NCBI GenBank assembly: GCA_023390335.1
Contig: JAEWCZ010000008.1
Coordinates: 1 to 64,000, forward strand
Reading direction: 5' to 3'
Length of the DNA stretch: 64,000 nt
Source of the DNA: Bacillota bacterium
GTDB lineage: Bacteria; Bacillota; Clostridia; Acetivibrionales; DSM-1351
In this document: in pieces, positions 45,323 through 54,366 of the stretch
Numbering within the stretch: the stretch's first letter is position 1
Layout of the letters: each line of letters opens with the position of its first letter
Translations under genes and position numbers: made by a program
The notes under the pieces: model-generated
The model's database searches: none
What the model saw: the letters and a program-made list of their open reading frames with translations, nothing else
What the model was told of the DNA's origin: nothing

Positions 45323-45349
45323 ATCCCCAACTGCAAAGCAATTGGGGAT
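45323..45349 (-). terminator. Terminator of tRNA-Arg
   Basis: ATCCCCAA and TTGGGGAT, with TGC/GCA inside, form a stem. Read on the minus strand, it is followed by CTTTTAT, and it lies 26 nt after the tRNA 3' end. Confidence 0.75.
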
Positions 45350-45374
45350 TGGTGGAGCGAAGTCTGCTCCGATG

Positions 45375-45451
45375 TGGTACGCCCGACACGATTCGAACGT
45401 GCGACCTGCGGTTTAGGAAACCGACGCTCTATCCTACTGAGCTACGGGCGC
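45375..45451 (-). tRNA. tRNA-Arg (anticodon CCU)
   Basis: The minus strand reads GCGCCCGTAGCTCAGTAGGA..., with a D arm, the anticodon loop TTCCTAA (anticodon CCT), the T-arm GTTCGAATC and an encoded CCA end. The acceptor stem pairs fully apart from a G1-U72 wobble. Two partial copies of its 3' end lie to the left, which marks it as an integration site. Confidence 0.95.
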
Positions 45452-45678
45452 GTAAATAAATGTTTCTTTTTAACAACTATCATAGTATACTAAAAAAATT
45501 TCAACATTTCAAGGCTATTTTTATTATAAAATTAGACCGTAAATAACTTTGTGTAGGAAATGCATGGAAAAAGGCAATAGGTTGTTTTATAATTATTAGA
45601 TATAGTGAGATATTAATTAATAAAGAGAATAGAATAACCAGTAACCAAAATGAAAATAGAAAAGCGGAGGTAAATAAT

Positions 45679-47484
45679 ATGGCTCAAGGAAAGACACTGC
45701 CAAAGAGAAAAGACATTGAGGAAAAGTTCAAATGGAAACTGGAAGATATATATAAGGACAAGGATACATGGGAAAAGGACTTTAAGACAGTTAAAGAATT
45801 GGCAGCACAAATGGTAAACTTCAAGGGTAAGCTTGGAAGTAGTGCAGAAACACTGCTTGAATGCTTCAAGAAAAGTGATGAACTACTGTCCCTTAATGAC
45901 AAGGTGTTTGTATATGCAAGAATGAAGAGGGATGAGGATAACGGAAATTCAACCTATCAGGCATTGACAGAAAGAGCGTCTACTCTTGCTACAGAGGTTT
46001 ATACCGCAATTTCATTTATCGTCCCCGAAATGTTGGCAATACCTGAAGACAAGCTGATGTCTTTTATGAATTCAAATAAGGAGCTTTCCGTATATATGTT
46101 TATGGTACAGGAAAACCTGAGACAAAAGGAGCACATTTTAACTGAGCAGGAAGAACAGATTCTTGCGCTCTCTACAGAAATATCAGACACAGCAGGTGAC
46201 ATTTTCACCATGTATAACAACGCAGACATAAAATTTCCTTATATTCGTGATGAAAAAGGTGAGGAGATAGAAGTAACAAAGGGTAGATATTCTACATTAT
46301 TGGAAAGCAGAGACAGGAGAGTCCGCAAAGATGCTTTTGAAGCTGTGTACAGTACTTACACCAAAATGAAAAATACACTTGGTGCATCGCTTACAGGCAA
46401 TGTAAAGAAAAATAGGTTTTACTCCATGGTTAGAAAATATCCTTCGGCCTTGGTAGCATCTTTGGACAATGACAACGTACCTGTAGAGGTTTATGATAAT
46501 CTCATAGATACTGTAAATAAAAATCTGCATTTGCTGGATAGATATTTGAAGCTAAGAAAAAAGGTATTAAAGCTAGATGAGCTTCATATGTACGATTTAT
46601 ATGTTCCCATGGTTGAAGAATACGACAAAAAAGTTACTTATGAAGAAGCTAAAAAACTTGTAGAGGAAGGTCTTGCCCCACTTGGTCAGGAGTACCTGGG
46701 TTATCTTAAAAAGGGTTATGATTCAGGCTGGATTGATATTTATGAAAATGAAGGTAAAACCAGCGGAGCATATGCATGGGGCGCTTTCAAAACACACCCC
46801 TATGTACTGTTAAATTATCAGGACAATATAAACGATGTGTATACCTTGGCACATGAAATGGGCCATGCACTGCACTCATACTATACAAATATGACTCAGC
46901 CATATGTTTATTCTCAATATAAAATATTTGTTGCAGAGGTTGCATCAACTGTAAATGAATCACTACTCATGAGGTATATGTTATCAAAATCTGAAAGCAA
47001 ACAGGAAAAAGCATATTTGCTGAACCATTACCTTGAGGAGTTCAGGGGAACAGTATTCAGACAGACAATGTTCGCTGAATTTGAAAAGCTTATACATCAA
47101 AAGACAGAGCAGGGAGAAGCACTAAATGCTCAGGAGCTTTGCGATATATACTATGAGCTGAACAAGAAGTATTTCGGAGAAGCAGTTAACGTAGATGAGG
47201 AAATTGCAATGGAATGGTCAAGAATTCCTCACTTCTACAGCAGCTTCTATGTATACAAGTATGCTACAGGCTTCTCAGCCGCTACTGCTATTGCTGAGAA
47301 AATTTATAAAGAAGGCAAGCCGGCAGTTGACAAATATTTAGAGTTCCTTAAAGGTGGAGGTTCCAATTATCCAATAGAGCTTTTAAAAATAGCAGGTGTA
47401 GATCTTTCATCACCACAGCCAATACAGGATGCATTAAACGTATTTGAAAAAACTCTGGAAGAGTTGGAAGAACTTTTAGTATAA
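45679..47484 (+). CDS. pepF: Oligoendopeptidase F
   Basis: This 601-residue cytosolic M3-family zinc metallopeptidase cleaves short peptides. The active site is the HExxH helix TLAHEMGHALHSYY (His392, Glu393, His396) with the distal Glu in FVAEVASTVNESLLM. The N-terminal helical PepF domain (KFKWKLEDIYKDKDTWEKDF) and the C-terminal FYSSFYVYKYATGFSAATAI are typical. GGAGG precedes the start. An aminopeptidase gene follows after 41 nt, so the two probably form a peptide-breakdown operon. Confidence 0.96.
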   Translation: MAQGKTLPKRKDIEEKFKWKLEDIYKDKDTWEKDFKTVKELAAQMVNFKGKLGSSAETLLECFKKSDELLSLNDKVFVYARMKRDEDNGNSTYQALTERASTLATEVYTAISFIVPEMLAIPEDKLMSFMNSNKELSVYMFMVQENLRQKEHILTEQEEQILALSTEISDTAGDIFTMYNNADIKFPYIRDEKGEEIEVTKGRYSTLLESRDRRVRKDAFEAVYSTYTKMKNTLGASLTGNVKKNRFYSMVRKYPSALVASLDNDNVPVEVYDNLIDTVNKNLHLLDRYLKLRKKVLKLDELHMYDLYVPMVEEYDKKVTYEEAKKLVEEGLAPLGQEYLGYLKKGYDSGWIDIYENEGKTSGAYAWGAFKTHPYVLLNYQDNINDVYTLAHEMGHALHSYYTNMTQPYVYSQYKIFVAEVASTVNESLLMRYMLSKSESKQEKAYLLNHYLEEFRGTVFRQTMFAEFEKLIHQKTEQGEALNAQELCDIYYELNKKYFGEAVNVDEEIAMEWSRIPHFYSSFYVYKYATGFSAATAIAEKIYKEGKPAVDKYLEFLKGGGSNYPIELLKIAGVDLSSPQPIQDALNVFEKTLEELEELLV

Positions 47485-47525
47485 TATACACTGGTTAACA
47501 TAATAAACAAATGGAGGTTGCAGCA

Positions 47526-48641
47526 ATGAACGATCCTCGCATAGAAAAACTGGCGCAAAATTTAATTAACTACTCATGTGAACTAAAACAGGGGGAGAAA
47601 ATTCTTATTGAGAATATCGGTAACGAGGTTCCCTTGTCAAGAGCCTTAATCCGTGAGGCATACAAGGTGGGAGCAATTCCATACCTTACAATAAAGAATC
47701 CAGAATTGGAAAGAGTAATCCTTGAACAGTGTACAGAAGAACAAGTAAAAGATATGGCACGCTATGAACTGGCAAGAATGAAGGACATGGATGCGTACAT
47801 TGGTATCAGGTCGGGGGATAATGTAAGCGAAAAGGCTGCAGTTCCGTCTGATAAGATGAAGATATATATGTCACTGTTTTCAAAGCCTGTACATTCAGAA
47901 CAGCGTGTAGAACACACAAGATGGTGTGTAATGAGATATCCTACACACTCAATGGCGCAGCTTGCAAACACTCCAACGGAATATTTTGAGGATTTTTATT
48001 TTAATGTATGCAATCTGGATTATGCAAAAATGTCAAAAGCTATGGACCCTCTTGTAAAATTAATGGAAGCCACCGACAAGGTAAGAATTACAGGCAAAGG
48101 AACAGACTTGACATTCTCAATAAAAGGGCTACCTGCAATAAAGTGTGACGGTAAAATGAATATACCTGATGGAGAGGTATTTACTGCACCGGTTAAAGAT
48201 TCTGTAAATGGAGTAATATCCTACAACTGTCCAGCTGTATATCAGGGCGTGACTTTTGAGAATATTCAGCTTGAGTTTAAGGATGGAAAAATTATTAAAG
48301 CTACAGCAAACGATACAGAGCGTATTAATGAAATTTTTGATACCGATGAAGCAGCAAGATATGTAGGAGAGTTTGCAATAGGTGTTAATCCTTACATCGA
48401 AACTCCTATGAAGGATACTCTATTTGACGAAAAGATAAGAGGGAGTATTCACTTTACACCCGGAAGCTGTTATGATGAGTGTCCAAATGGGAATAAGTCC
48501 TCAATTCACTGGGATCTTGTATTTATCCAAAGGCCTGAATATGGCGGGGGAGAAATATGGTTTGATGATAAACTCATTAGAAAAGATGGACTCTTTGTAC
48601 CGGAAGAACTACAGGGACTAAATCCTGACAATTTAAAATAG
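47526..48641 (+). CDS. M29-family aminopeptidase
   Basis: This 371-residue thermophilic-type (M29, AmpS/PepS) metallo-aminopeptidase has the metal site spread over the C-terminal half: FNIPDGEVFTAP-like NIPDGEVFTAP, GEFAIGVNPYI, KIRGSIHFTPGSCY, and SSIHWDLVF. The N-terminal domain has NYSCELKQGEKILIEN. It removes N-terminal residues from peptides, which suits its place after pepF. The start at 47526 has GGAGG 8 nt upstream; an ATG at 47511 overlaps that site. Confidence 0.93.
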   Translation: MNDPRIEKLAQNLINYSCELKQGEKILIENIGNEVPLSRALIREAYKVGAIPYLTIKNPELERVILEQCTEEQVKDMARYELARMKDMDAYIGIRSGDNVSEKAAVPSDKMKIYMSLFSKPVHSEQRVEHTRWCVMRYPTHSMAQLANTPTEYFEDFYFNVCNLDYAKMSKAMDPLVKLMEATDKVRITGKGTDLTFSIKGLPAIKCDGKMNIPDGEVFTAPVKDSVNGVISYNCPAVYQGVTFENIQLEFKDGKIIKATANDTERINEIFDTDEAARYVGEFAIGVNPYIETPMKDTLFDEKIRGSIHFTPGSCYDECPNGNKSSIHWDLVFIQRPEYGGGEIWFDDKLIRKDGLFVPEELQGLNPDNLK

Positions 48642-48662
48642 AAAAAGTATATTTATATAGAC

Positions 48663-48687
48663 AAAGGGCTGTTTCGCGGCAGCCCTT
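48663..48687. terminator. Bidirectional terminator between peptidase and helicase genes
   Basis: AAAGGGCTG and CAGCCCTTT form a 9-bp stem with a 7-nt loop, between two convergent genes. Confidence 0.8.
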
Positions 48688-48692
48688 TGCTA

Positions 48693-51600
48693 TTATAGTT
48701 CAAAAAGTTCCGTCAATTCTTCTTTGGTCATCTTGGTTATAAGGGTTTCCCCGGACTGGATAACAGCATCAACCAACTGTTTTTTCCTATCTTTAAGTTT
48801 TAATATCTTTTCTTCGATAGTACCGTGTGTAACCAGCTTCATTACATGAACGGTTTTTAGCTGACCTATACGATATGCACGGTCGGTTGCCTGATCTTCT
48901 ACAGCCGGATTCCACCAAGGGTCATAGTGAATAACCGTATCAGCACCCGTCAGATTTAAGCCCGTTCCTCCCGATTTTAGGGACAGAAGGAATATCTGCC
49001 CTTGACCGTTATTAAAGTTTTTAACCATTTTCATTCTTTCTTCAGCAGGAGTTGATCCGTCAAGGTATAGATAGTCTATTCCATCCTCCTGTAGCCACTG
49101 CCTGATAATTGCCAACATTGATGTGAACTGCGAGAACAGGAGTATTCTATGCCCGGAGGTAAGAGAGTCCCCTACTATCTCTTTGAGAAGTAACAGCTTG
49201 CCACTGTCACCTTCATAGTTGTCCACAAACAGGGAAGGATGGCAGCAAAGTTGTCTTAATCGGGTAAGAACCGATAAAATCTTTATTTGACTCCGCTCAT
49301 AGCCGTTTTCGTTTATTTCCTTTAATATATCTCCTTTAGCTTGCTCAAGGTACGCAGCATAAAGCTTTTTCTGTTCCTCGGTTAGGTCTGCTTTAATAAT
49401 ATGCTCAATTTTTTCGGGTAGCTCCTTTAGAACTTCCTGCTTTAGCCTCCTTAGTATAAATGGCTTTAATTGTTTGCTTAAAGAGGTTAAAGCTGCACTG
49501 TCTCCCTTTGAAATCGGAGTTTCAAACTTTTCAACGAATTTTCCGTGAGACCCAAGATATCCGGGTAAAATAAAATCAAAAACCGACCACAACTCCGTAA
49601 GATTATTTTCCATAGGTGTTCCTGTAAGTGCAAATCTGTGCTGAGATACAAGTTGTTTTACGGCTTTAGCTGCCTGGGACCCGGGGTTTTTAATATGCTG
49701 AGCTTCATCAAGTATGCAATATCTGAACAAATACTCTTTGTAGTTGTCAATATCACGTCTGATAAGGGCATAAGATGTGACTATTACATCCGAGTTCACA
49801 CCTTCTCTTATTAGTTCCTCACGCTCCGCTTTGTTACCGACAACAGCAGTTATCTTCAGATCTGGTGCGAATTTGTCAACTTCCGAACACCAGTTGTAAA
49901 TAAGTGAGGTGGGAACGATAACTATAGACGTTGCAGGGCCCGAAACGTTTTTATCATACTGAAGAAGGGTAATAACCTGCAAGGTTTTTCCCAAACCCAT
50001 ATCATCAGCAAGAATGCCACCAAGACCGTAGGTTGACAGTGTTTTAAGCCATTTGAATCCAAGTTTTTGATAATTCCTTAGCGTACCTTTAAGAGTTTCG
50101 GGAATTTGAAATTCTGTCTCTGAAGGTTCGTGAATATCGTGGACTAAATCTTTAAAGGCCTTATTACGTTCGAAGAACTTCATTCCGGTTTCTTTCAGCA
50201 TACCATCTATAAAAAAGGCTCTGTACATGGGTAGCTGAACCACCTCACTGTCCAAATCATCCATCGTCAGCTCAAGTTGATCGATTATTTCAGACATAGT
50301 TACAAGTCCCTCTGAATCAAGAGGAAGAAAGGCGCCGTTTTTTAGACGGAAATATTTTTTCTTTTCTCTTACGTTTTGAAATATAGACGATAGCTCATCA
50401 CGGCCTACACCTTCCATATCAAAGCTGAATTCAAGGAAGTTGTTAAGTGTATTCAGCCTCAAAAATCCCGAAAATGAAGGAAGCCTTTTTATAGTCATTG
50501 CTTTAAAACTGTCGGAATAGAAAACCTGCGTATACTCCTGGAGTTGAGGAACAATTGTATTTACAAAATCAAAAATCTTTTCCTCTTCATCAAGGTAAAT
50601 TCTACTACCGTTAACCTTAAAATCACTTTCGCCTAGTATGTCGACAATAATACTCTCTTTTTCCATGTCTCTTACAAGAATTTTACCTGTAGGGACCGAA
50701 TCCCCAAAGGCAGAAAAAGGATTAATTACACGATCACCGTATTTAAATTTAACATCAGCAGTTATTATATCTTCAAACTTATCCAGATATATTTCAGGCT
50801 CAAAGTCCACTCTCTGAACCATTTCTTGAACATTTTCATCTATGTATACCCGTCCGGTTTTTTCAACATAAGGAAGTACCTCTGAAAAGAAACGTTCCTT
50901 ATCCTTTTCTATGAAGGTTATACGATTGATATTCTCTTGCTGCATATAGGTAAAAAAGGGTTTGAAATATTCACGCTGGGCAGCTGAAACCCTGTAAATG
51001 GTTTCACCATATAAAAAATATTCAAAGTCAGAGGTTATCTGGCAGAGAGGTAGTTTAGTATCAATATTCAGATCTATCGATGAGGCATTGCCGGTTAGTG
51101 TAAATTCCAAAGGAATATCCTCATCTAGAATTAAGGCATTTTTAACTCTAGTGTTATTGTTAATTAAGTTAAACGGGATTCCGGGTAATATCTGAAAAAG
51201 CCTCTTAAGAGCTGCTTCAGATAGAAAAATGTCTTTATCTATAAAAGAACTATACTTATTTAATTCGCCTGTGAAATATTGTAATAGGTTCTCGTTCTGC
51301 CATATTTCCTGTAGATATGAAATAACAGGCTTGTCATTTTCTTTAAAGTCGTATATAACAGGGTCAAAGGTAAACCCTTTTCCAAAAACAATCTCAGAAT
51401 AGGTTTTGAGGCTTTCTAACAACTGCCGTGTATTCCTAACTACATAAAGCCTGTCAGTACCCATACGAAGGGAGAGAGAGGCAATAGGCCCTCTTTTGAT
51501 AATTGAGTACCTTCTGCTAAGGAGTTCAAGATTGAATTCTACATTTACAATACTCTTTACTCCTGAGCCTTTATTTGAAAAGAACTGAAAGATATCTTTT

Positions 51601-51938
51601 GCAGCTTTTTTTTGAACAGTAGAATTAAAAAAACCCTGCTCATCTTTTTCCTTTATTAAGAAAAGAACCGCAGCAATGTGCTTACACCCTTTTTCGGTCT
51701 TTTCATAATCCGAACAGGTACATGAAAAATCGGTGAGATTACCGGACTTAGCAAACCGTACCTGTACATTATACGGGTGAGTCCCCAAGACTGTTGCGTC
51801 AAACAACAGCATTTCTTGATTAAAGGACAAGGACTTGATACGTTTATCCTTGAAATAGTCCATTCCCTTTTTGTATCTCATGGGTGTAGATAAGTAATAA
51901 ATAGTGTCTTTAGAAATTTTAAACATCATTTTCTCCAA
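48693..51938 (-). CDS. SWIM zinc-finger SNF2-family helicase
   Basis: This 1081-residue bacterial SNF2-family ATPase starts with a SWIM zinc finger (FSCTCSDYEKTEKGCKHIAA, CxC...CxH). A long middle region is of the SNF2-associated bacterial type. Helicase lobe 1 shows ADDMGLGKTLQ (Walker A), DEAQHIKNP (DExx box) and TGTPMENNLTELW. Lobe 2 shows LLFSQFTSML, LKSGGTGLNL, DPWWNPAVEDQATDRAYRIG. Such proteins move on DNA or remodel protein-DNA complexes such as stalled polymerase; the precise role is unknown. Its length is normal for the group. Confidence 0.94.
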   Translation of the reverse strand: MEKMMFKISKDTIYYLSTPMRYKKGMDYFKDKRIKSLSFNQEMLLFDATVLGTHPYNVQVRFAKSGNLTDFSCTCSDYEKTEKGCKHIAAVLFLIKEKDEQGFFNSTVQKKAAKDIFQFFSNKGSGVKSIVNVEFNLELLSRRYSIIKRGPIASLSLRMGTDRLYVVRNTRQLLESLKTYSEIVFGKGFTFDPVIYDFKENDKPVISYLQEIWQNENLLQYFTGELNKYSSFIDKDIFLSEAALKRLFQILPGIPFNLINNNTRVKNALILDEDIPLEFTLTGNASSIDLNIDTKLPLCQITSDFEYFLYGETIYRVSAAQREYFKPFFTYMQQENINRITFIEKDKERFFSEVLPYVEKTGRVYIDENVQEMVQRVDFEPEIYLDKFEDIITADVKFKYGDRVINPFSAFGDSVPTGKILVRDMEKESIIVDILGESDFKVNGSRIYLDEEEKIFDFVNTIVPQLQEYTQVFYSDSFKAMTIKRLPSFSGFLRLNTLNNFLEFSFDMEGVGRDELSSIFQNVREKKKYFRLKNGAFLPLDSEGLVTMSEIIDQLELTMDDLDSEVVQLPMYRAFFIDGMLKETGMKFFERNKAFKDLVHDIHEPSETEFQIPETLKGTLRNYQKLGFKWLKTLSTYGLGGILADDMGLGKTLQVITLLQYDKNVSGPATSIVIVPTSLIYNWCSEVDKFAPDLKITAVVGNKAEREELIREGVNSDVIVTSYALIRRDIDNYKEYLFRYCILDEAQHIKNPGSQAAKAVKQLVSQHRFALTGTPMENNLTELWSVFDFILPGYLGSHGKFVEKFETPISKGDSAALTSLSKQLKPFILRRLKQEVLKELPEKIEHIIKADLTEEQKKLYAAYLEQAKGDILKEINENGYERSQIKILSVLTRLRQLCCHPSLFVDNYEGDSGKLLLLKEIVGDSLTSGHRILLFSQFTSMLAIIRQWLQEDGIDYLYLDGSTPAEERMKMVKNFNNGQGQIFLLSLKSGGTGLNLTGADTVIHYDPWWNPAVEDQATDRAYRIGQLKTVHVMKLVTHGTIEEKILKLKDRKKQLVDAVIQSGETLITKMTKEELTELFEL

Positions 51939-51997
51939 AGTATAATAAAATAGGCTATCATATTATTATAACCAATTTGAAGAAGAATGTGTAGTTT

Positions 51998-53341
51998 TTA
52001 CATAAATAACTGATTAGCTTCCTGCTTACTCACTTGAAGAGCTATAAGAAATTCGGTGATTTCTTCGTTGCTTTGAATATGGATACTACCCCCGCATTTC
52101 TCTATTTGCGCTTGTACTATACTAAGCCCAAAACCTCGTTTTTTGGAAGCATTATCTTTTGTAGAAAAGCCGGAATTGAATATTTTCTTGATATTTGATT
52201 CAGGAATCATAGGGCCATTGTTGGAAATAGATAAATAGTAATTATCATTCTCTATATATGTTTCAAGACGTATAAACTTATTATCCCTGTCAGTCCCTAA
52301 GATTGATTCGCAGGCATTGTCTATTATATTTGATATTACAGTGACAGCAGTATCTTCATCTATTACTGCACTTGACAAAGGTTCTTCAAAATCAACATGA
52401 ACTTCTATATCTTTTTTAAGAGCGTTATTACATTTTACACTTATAATGGCATCAACAAAGTCGTTGCCGGAGCATACATTAACATTAATTGTCTCGCTGT
52501 TATTTGCATAGTTGTTGATATATTGTTTAACCTTTTGGCTTAAATCAGGTCTGTTTAAGGTGCAAAGACCGTAAATGGTATTAAGATGATTTTTATATTC
52601 GTGTCTTTCTTTTGCCACCATTTCGTTAAATGCAATTAATTGATAAACATTCTCTTTTTTTAGTTCGTTTGCATATTGCAGGATTTCAAGCTTTGAACCT
52701 TCCCGGAACGCAGAAAGCATCGCAATGATCAGTATTATATATATGACAAAGGTAAATATATTATAAAGAAGTAGATTTTGGGGATCTTTTGAAATATAAA
52801 TATTTGTTCCTACCAGAAAGAATAGAACAGCAAAAATCATGATAAGAGTCTGCTTGTATCTGGACCGATAGGGATTTCCGTCTTTTAACCAGGAAAATCC
52901 ATTATGGAATCTATATAATATAAATACAATAGTACCTTCAAATATCTTTGATATAATTCCCAAAACTGACATTATTAATTTATCGTTAATAAGTACTGAC
53001 ATTGGTTCGCCTATAACGCTCATACATGCCAAACCAATGAGACTTTCTGTAATAGCAATTCCTAAACAAATGATAAGTACTTTAACTACACTTTTAAAAA
53101 GAGTACCGTTAAGTATATAATTCAGTATAAAACATGTAAGGGAAGTGATTATAACTGTGTGCAAACCTGATGGTAAAAATTTAGTAATCCAGTATGTATA
53201 TATTGTATAAATTGTAACAAACCAGGCAATCCGACTATAAATCTTTTTTATGAATTGCCGCTGTACTGACAAAAGATAAAAGGCTATTATAAAAATTAAG
53301 CCCTCAATAGCTGTTAAAAATATTTCATTGGCAATGTACAC
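51998..53341 (-). CDS. agrC: AgrC-like sensor histidine kinase
   Basis: This 447-residue kinase has an N-terminal sensor of six or seven membrane helices (residues 1-215). The cytoplasmic GHKL kinase follows: phospho-acceptor His247 in KERHEYKNHLNTIYG, N-box SNIIDNACES and G-box KRGFGLSIVQAQIEKCGG. That is the AgrC architecture, receptor for a cyclic autoinducing peptide. It lies downstream of agrB and agrD in one direction. No agrA response regulator follows; the next gene is the SNF2 helicase. The GTG start is preceded by AAGGGTG. Confidence 0.88.
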   Translation of the reverse strand: MYIANEIFLTAIEGLIFIIAFYLLSVQRQFIKKIYSRIAWFVTIYTIYTYWITKFLPSGLHTVIITSLTCFILNYILNGTLFKSVVKVLIICLGIAITESLIGLACMSVIGEPMSVLINDKLIMSVLGIISKIFEGTIVFILYRFHNGFSWLKDGNPYRSRYKQTLIMIFAVLFFLVGTNIYISKDPQNLLLYNIFTFVIYIILIIAMLSAFREGSKLEILQYANELKKENVYQLIAFNEMVAKERHEYKNHLNTIYGLCTLNRPDLSQKVKQYINNYANNSETINVNVCSGNDFVDAIISVKCNNALKKDIEVHVDFEEPLSSAVIDEDTAVTVISNIIDNACESILGTDRDNKFIRLETYIENDNYYLSISNNGPMIPESNIKKIFNSGFSTKDNASKKRGFGLSIVQAQIEKCGGSIHIQSNEEITEFLIALQVSKQEANQLFM

Positions 53342-53471
53342 CCTTATTTACACACCCTTCCAGAAGAACATTCTGACACAACAAAAACCTTAAACAAAAA
53401 CAGAACTCTAATAATTGGAGTGTAACTCTAACTATCAGAGTAAAGTTTTAACAGGCTAAGATTATTTTAAG

Positions 53472-53579
53472 TTAATTTTCAGGTTGATACAACCAAAATA
53501 TTTTAGAAGCTGCACCGGTAATCAAGCGTGTTGATATTAGAGAGAGTTTCCCAATTGCTTTAAATAAAAATTTTTTCAC
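53472..53579 (-). CDS. agrD: AgrD-like cyclic lactone autoinducer precursor (35 residues)
   Basis: A GTG start at 53579 with AAGGAG 8 nt upstream opens a 35-codon frame. The peptide begins MKKFLFKAIGKLSLIS, an amphipathic membrane-targeting leader, continues TRLITGAASKIFW and ends LYQPEN. The QPE tail and the position between agrB and agrC identify an AgrD precursor. The ring residue normally cysteine is absent, and Ser25 in A-S-K-I-F-W is the only good replacement. This would make an ester (lactone) ring of five residues closing at Trp29. The tail after the ring is only six residues, shorter than usual. Confidence 0.82.
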   Translation of the reverse strand: MKKFLFKAIGKLSLISTRLITGAASKIFWLYQPEN

Positions 53580-53662
53580 CAGAATCACTCCTTAAAAAAT
53601 TTTAATTCTCAACTTAATATTCTAACATTCTACAGGAAAAGTCAATATAATTTATAAAAATA

Positions 53663-54229
53663 TTACAATTTATGCTTATATTTGCTAATTAGTAGTTGAT
53701 ATACAGACAATGTATATACTTCTATGACAGACCAGCTGATTATGGAAGTTGACATAAATAAAAAATCGACCAGTAGAAGTATAGCAGTAATTAAACCTAC
53801 TGCAATCTTTGTTTTCTTTCGTACCACTTGTTTTTTTCTATTTTGGACAGGTGCAATTAATAAACCGAGAATTGGAAGTAATAGAATAAGAGCCAACTGA
53901 ATATAGGAGGGAATTATATCTGATTTACCCGCAAATATGGCTATGACCATTGTTATAAACGACATTATGATACATACAATCTCATTTTTGAAATGGTAAC
54001 CGCCAAGAAAGGGACGAATCAGCAGGAAAGCAAGAAAAGCGCATAGAAATTCTTTTGTTAGTGAAAATGCAACAAAAATAAACAAGAATAGAATAGTTTT
54101 ATACAAATCCGAGAAGATACATATGAGCCCGTAACGAATGCTTTTAATCTCATCTTCCGAGTACTGTTGGTTCCTTGTGATAGCATCAGCCACTTTGTAT
54201 GCGAGCTTTCTATAAAAGGTTATATACAT
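53663..54229 (-). CDS. agrB: AgrB peptide-processing protease
   Basis: This 188-residue membrane cysteine endopeptidase cuts and cyclises AgrD. The catalytic pair is visible as His79 and Cys86 in RPFLGGYHFKNEIVC, and the protein has five or six membrane helices. The start at 54229 has TGGAG 7 nt upstream; an earlier ATG at 54256 lacks a site. It is the first gene of agrB-agrD-agrC. Confidence 0.93.
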   Translation of the reverse strand: MYITFYRKLAYKVADAITRNQQYSEDEIKSIRYGLICIFSDLYKTILFLFIFVAFSLTKEFLCAFLAFLLIRPFLGGYHFKNEIVCIIMSFITMVIAIFAGKSDIIPSYIQLALILLLPILGLLIAPVQNRKKQVVRKKTKIAVGLITAILLLVDFLFMSTSIISWSVIEVYTLSVYQLLISKYKHKL

Positions 54230-54299
54230 AAAATGTCTCCATTGACAATCGTACAATTATATTAACATATAATGATATGAAATTACAATAATTGTTAAA

Positions 54300-54348
54300 A
54301 AAATACAAGAAGAGACAATCCTGTACAAGATTGCCTCTCTTTGTATTT
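54300..54348. terminator. Terminator of leuS
   Basis: AAATACAA...AAGAG..AATC and GATT..CTCT..TTGTATTT form a long interrupted stem, 19 bp before the end of leuS and also upstream of agrB. It is most likely the leuS terminator. Confidence 0.75.
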
Positions 54349-54366
54349 ATCTATAATGCTGTAAGA

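Noticed and set aside
45274..45459. Plus-strand frame across the tRNA-Arg
   Set aside because: It runs antisense through a complete tRNA gene and its terminator. It is a chance frame.
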